Both the position numbers and the translations under genes were made by a program. The notes beneath the pieces were generated by a model. It had not been told where the DNA came from. It made no database searches and was given only the letters and a program-made list of their open reading frames with translations. Of a stretch of 55,103 nt of DNA, positions 52,753 to 55,103 are shown piece after piece (the first letter of the stretch is position 1; the number at the start of each line of letters is the position of its first letter). The DNA is from Clostridiales bacterium (GTDB taxonomy: Bacteria; Bacillota; Clostridia; Peptostreptococcales; T1SED10-28). The stretch lies in NCBI GenBank assembly GCA_007120165.1, contig SKOH01000032.1, positions 1 to 55,103 on the forward strand, written 5' to 3'.

Positions 52753-54069
52753 TTATTTTCTGTTTCTCGCTTGTATTTCTCCCTTAGCAATTCTAATACT
52801 TTGTAATAATGGCCGCTTTGAAGGACAAATATATGAACATGACCCACATTCAATACAATCCATCGGGTAAAATTTCTCAGCCATGTCGATATTATCAACT
52901 AAAGTATACGCACTAATATAGAGGGGTTGTAAGTAAACCGGGCAGATATCCACACAGGCAGAACATCGAATACAGTTTTCCGGTTCTGGTATGGTTCCTT
53001 CCTCGCGATTAAAAAACAGTACCCCGGACGATCCTTTAGTAATCGGTAGTTTATCTGTACTTACTGCCATACCCATCATAGGTCCACCCATTATGATCTT
53101 TCCAGCAGGTTCTTTCAAACCTCCACATTGTTCAACAAGTTCGTTAACTGGTGTACCAATTTTTACCCAAAGATTTTTTGGACTTTGCAAAATCCCACCG
53201 CTTAGGGTAGTTACTCTTTCAATTAGAGGCATGCCTGTTTCGATAGATTGATGAATCTGATATGCGGTTCCAATATTATTAACCACAACGCCTACTTCCA
53301 TCGGCAAAGCTCCTGAAGGTACAATTCGTCCCGTACATGCATCAATTAACTGTTTTTCAGCACCTTGGGGATATTTAGTCTGAAGTACAACGATTTGAAT
53401 ATTTTCTTCGTTTTCAACGGATTTTTGCATGATCTCGATGGCATCCGGCTTATTGTTTTCAATACCGATATACCCGGTTGTCACATTCAGCACTTTCATA
53501 ATGGCCTTTAAACCACCAACAACCTCGTTCGGATGTTCCACCATCAAACGATGGTCCGCTGTTAAATACGGCTCACATTCCGCCCCGTTCAGTATAACGG
53601 TATCAATGGCTTTATCCGGTGGAGGGGATAGTTTTACATGGGTTGGAAATGTTGCGCCACCCATTCCCACAATTCCAGCTTCTTTAATAATTTCTTTAAT
53701 TTCATCACCGCTAAGATTTTCAATGCTTCCTTTCTTATTAACTGATTCATGCACTTCATTCTTCCCATCGGATACAATCACCACGGTTAGTACTTCTCCA
53801 TTGGCAGCGGGTTTCATAGCAATTTCCCGAACTGTACCGGAAACACTGGCGTGAACTGGTGCCGATACAAATCCTCCTGCTTCACCGATCTTTTCGCCGA
53901 CTTTTACCAAATCCCCTACTTTCACCACCGCATTACAGGGAGCTCCAATATGCTGTTGAAGTGGTATTTCAACGATTTCTGGTTCTTTTGCTTTTTCTAA
54001 TGCTAAATGAGCAGTATAATCCTTTCTTTCTGGTGGATGTATACCTCCTTTAAATGAAAACACTTTCAC
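52753..54069 (-). CDS. rnfC: Rnf complex subunit RnfC, NADH-side subunit
   Basis: A 438-residue peripheral subunit that reduces NAD+. FKGGIHPPERKD at the N-terminus, the NADH/FMN-binding region GIVGMGGATFPTHVKL and NGAECEPYLTADHRLM, an SLBB-like part, and two 4Fe-4S motifs CIRCSACVDICP and CIECGSCSYICP near the C-terminus are in the expected order. It uses a GTG start at 54069 after GGGGTGA. It leads rnfCDGEAB, with a promoter at 54111-54139. Confidence 0.97.
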   Translation of the reverse strand: MKVFSFKGGIHPPERKDYTAHLALEKAKEPEIVEIPLQQHIGAPCNAVVKVGDLVKVGEKIGEAGGFVSAPVHASVSGTVREIAMKPAANGEVLTVVIVSDGKNEVHESVNKKGSIENLSGDEIKEIIKEAGIVGMGGATFPTHVKLSPPPDKAIDTVILNGAECEPYLTADHRLMVEHPNEVVGGLKAIMKVLNVTTGYIGIENNKPDAIEIMQKSVENEENIQIVVLQTKYPQGAEKQLIDACTGRIVPSGALPMEVGVVVNNIGTAYQIHQSIETGMPLIERVTTLSGGILQSPKNLWVKIGTPVNELVEQCGGLKEPAGKIIMGGPMMGMAVSTDKLPITKGSSGVLFFNREEGTIPEPENCIRCSACVDICPVYLQPLYISAYTLVDNIDMAEKFYPMDCIECGSCSYICPSKRPLLQSIRIAKGEIQARNRK

Positions 54070-54110
54070 TTTGTTTCACCCCTATCATTTTTTTATATTT
54101 TGTAGCTCTT

Positions 54111-54139
54111 ATTATAGCTTTTATAATTAAGTTTGTTAA
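54111..54139 (-). promoter_or_regulatory. Promoter of the rnf operon
   Basis: On the minus strand a -35 TTAACA (54134-54139) and a perfect -10 TATAAT (54111-54116) are separated by 17 bases. Transcription would start near 54104, about 35 bases before the rnfC GTG. Confidence 0.8.
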
Positions 54140-54207
54140 TGTTACAACAATCCTAACCATAAATACTAATGGATAATGATTCTACTTAAAATATCTTATA
54201 ATATATT

Positions 54208-54798
54208 TTATGTTTTAACAAGTCTTTCTAAGTTTTCTTTTAAGTAATTTTTAATCCAATCTAAAACGTATACATCATTTATCGGTGTATTTCCTAGGAT
54301 TTTTTTAATTTCTTTCGTTTCAAATAAAAATGTCTGATCATTTATTTGATGTTCATACACGTAATTAAATGCCGCACTATCTTCAGATTTATTGGATGGG
54401 TCAGCCGAATCTTCTTCCTCACTTGCAATAAGCAATGTAATCAGAGAATCCACCATATTACCTAACGGGACACGATCAATATGACTATATTGAAAAGTAG
54501 TATAAACTCTAGTGCCAATTCCTTCTACTGATTCAATAGATAAATCCCCTTCACACTGTTGTGCTGCAGCTTTTAGTAAAGAAAGTCCAAGGCCTACCCT
54601 TCTTGTTTTCCTGGTTGTAACAAAAGGGTCTGTTGCTTTTTCCAACAGACCCTGGCTCATACCTTTGCCATTATCTTTAATTTCAATCGTTAAGCGATCA
54701 TTTTTTAGATTTTCATTGATCCTTATCTCTACAATAGTTGCTTTTGCTTTTAGAGAGTTCTGAACAATATCTAAGATATGCAGGGATAACTCCTTCAC
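54208..54798 (-). CDS. Histidine kinase-like ATPase domain protein
   Basis: A 196-residue protein with one GHKL/HATPase_c domain. The N box is HILDIVQNSLKAKA, G1 is DNGKGM, and the G2/ATP lid reads TTRKTRRVGLGLSLLKAAAQQ. There is no phospho-acceptor His, so it is not a normal sensor kinase; anti-sigma-like or ATP-dependent control are possible. Similar proteins lie with PHP, DRTGG and hydrogenase genes in clostridia (HymD-like context). The GTG follows GGAGTGATGAT. It sits 12 bases after the PHP gene and before rnf. Confidence 0.85.
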   Translation of the reverse strand: MKELSLHILDIVQNSLKAKATIVEIRINENLKNDRLTIEIKDNGKGMSQGLLEKATDPFVTTRKTRRVGLGLSLLKAAAQQCEGDLSIESVEGIGTRVYTTFQYSHIDRVPLGNMVDSLITLLIASEEEDSADPSNKSEDSAAFNYVYEHQINDQTFLFETKEIKKILGNTPINDVYVLDWIKNYLKENLERLVKT

Positions 54799-54810
54799 AT
54801 CATCACTCCT

Positions 54811-55103
54811 TTAAATATTTTTTTTAAATGTTTGTATTATGGAAGCGTTACTCGCCGCACTAAATATATTTGCCTCTTCTCTCTCTAAAATAGAGGTAAG
54901 GTCGTGAGCATCAGAGTTTTGTATGATTTTGTATTCATTCGTAGTGGGGAATTGTTCATAAAACTCTGTTTTAGTAATTTTCCTGCTAATTTCAAGGAAC
55001 TTTCCGTTAAACTCGGGAGGAATAAATCCTAAATTACTTAAGACACTGAAACTTGAACGGTCTACATGGGCCGGGATCAATGCGCCATCAATCTCTTTAG
55101 TTA
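54811..55103 (-). CDS. PHP-domain metal-dependent phosphoesterase, N-terminus cut by window edge
   Basis: The frame is open from the right window edge to a stop at 54811, so the N-terminal part lies outside. The visible 97 or so residues include ALIPAHVDRSSFSVLSNLGF and the late motif QNSDAHDL, both typical of the C-terminal half of PHP-domain proteins with His/Asp metal ligands. A TTG inside the frame at 55080 is not the real start. Such PHP proteins pair with HATPase proteins near iron hydrogenase or Rnf genes in clostridia. The substrate is unknown. Confidence 0.85.
   Translation of the reverse strand, partial: TKEIDGALIPAHVDRSSFSVLSNLGFIPPEFNGKFLEISRKITKTEFYEQFPTTNEYKIIQNSDAHDLTSILEREEANIFSAASNASIIQTFKKNI

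Overview
The window reads as chromosomal DNA of a low-GC Gram-positive anaerobe of the class Clostridia. The evidence is the gene order (tcdA-6S-aspS, rel-apt-secDF, queA-tgt-SCIFF, obgE-rpmA-prp-rplU, minCDE-mreCD), a complete Rnf complex, an oxygen-labile two-subunit iron-sulfur serine dehydratase and a full selenocysteine insertion locus. Exported proteins (SecD periplasmic part, PBP2, the M23 peptidase, RnfG) are strongly acidic. This fits a salt- or alkali-adapted amino-acid fermenter of the Alkaliphilus/Tindallia/Natronincola type; that placement is inference from general character, not from a database match. Nearly all genes lie on the minus strand, so transcription runs from high to low coordinates.

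Layout. 1-17757 is a housekeeping run (minus strand): an RseC-like membrane protein cut by the window edge, tcdA, a 6S RNA with its own promoter, aspS, an MBL-fold hydrolase, dtd, rel, apt, a UbiB-type kinase, secF, secD, a gamma-carbonic anhydrase-like protein, the SCIFF maturase and its 48-residue Cys-rich peptide, tgt, queA, ruvB, ruvA and a Fur-family regulator. 17905-23523 is a looser, mixed-strand region. It holds an orphan protein, a 78-residue Rdx/SelW-type selenoprotein read through an in-frame UGA, a pirin, a SecB-like protein, an NTF2-like protein, an MFS transporter, an FMN-binding membrane-anchored protein and a 57-residue zinc-ribbon protein. 23787-29799 holds an M23 peptidase, tRNA-Sec, selB, selA and a ComEA-like protein. 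30046-32709 is a serine-catabolism unit (sdaAA, sdaAB, RidA, YheO-like regulator). 32747-41317 is a ribosome/RNA block: rsfS, yqeK, nadD, yhbY, obgE, rpmA, prp, rplU, rng, a DUF2344 protein and a B12-binding radical SAM protein. 41516-48809 holds minE, minD, minC, a PBP2, mreD, mreC, maf and a Gx transporter. 49014-54069 is rnfCDGEAB with a clear promoter and terminator. The right edge has a HATPase protein and a truncated PHP-domain protein.

How the parts fit. tRNA-Sec, SelA and SelB supply the machinery that decodes the UGA in the selenoprotein about 6.7 kb away, and a perfect 7-bp hairpin sits just after that UGA. Serine dehydratase makes 2-aminoacrylate, which RidA would detoxify. Rnf couples reduced ferredoxin oxidation to ion pumping, as expected for amino-acid fermentation.

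Several genes that usually sit in these conserved blocks are missing from the expected positions: mreB and radC between maf and mreC, recJ near apt/secF, yajC next to tgt, ruvC before ruvA, and hisS before aspS. No CRISPR array, insertion sequence or prophage was seen.
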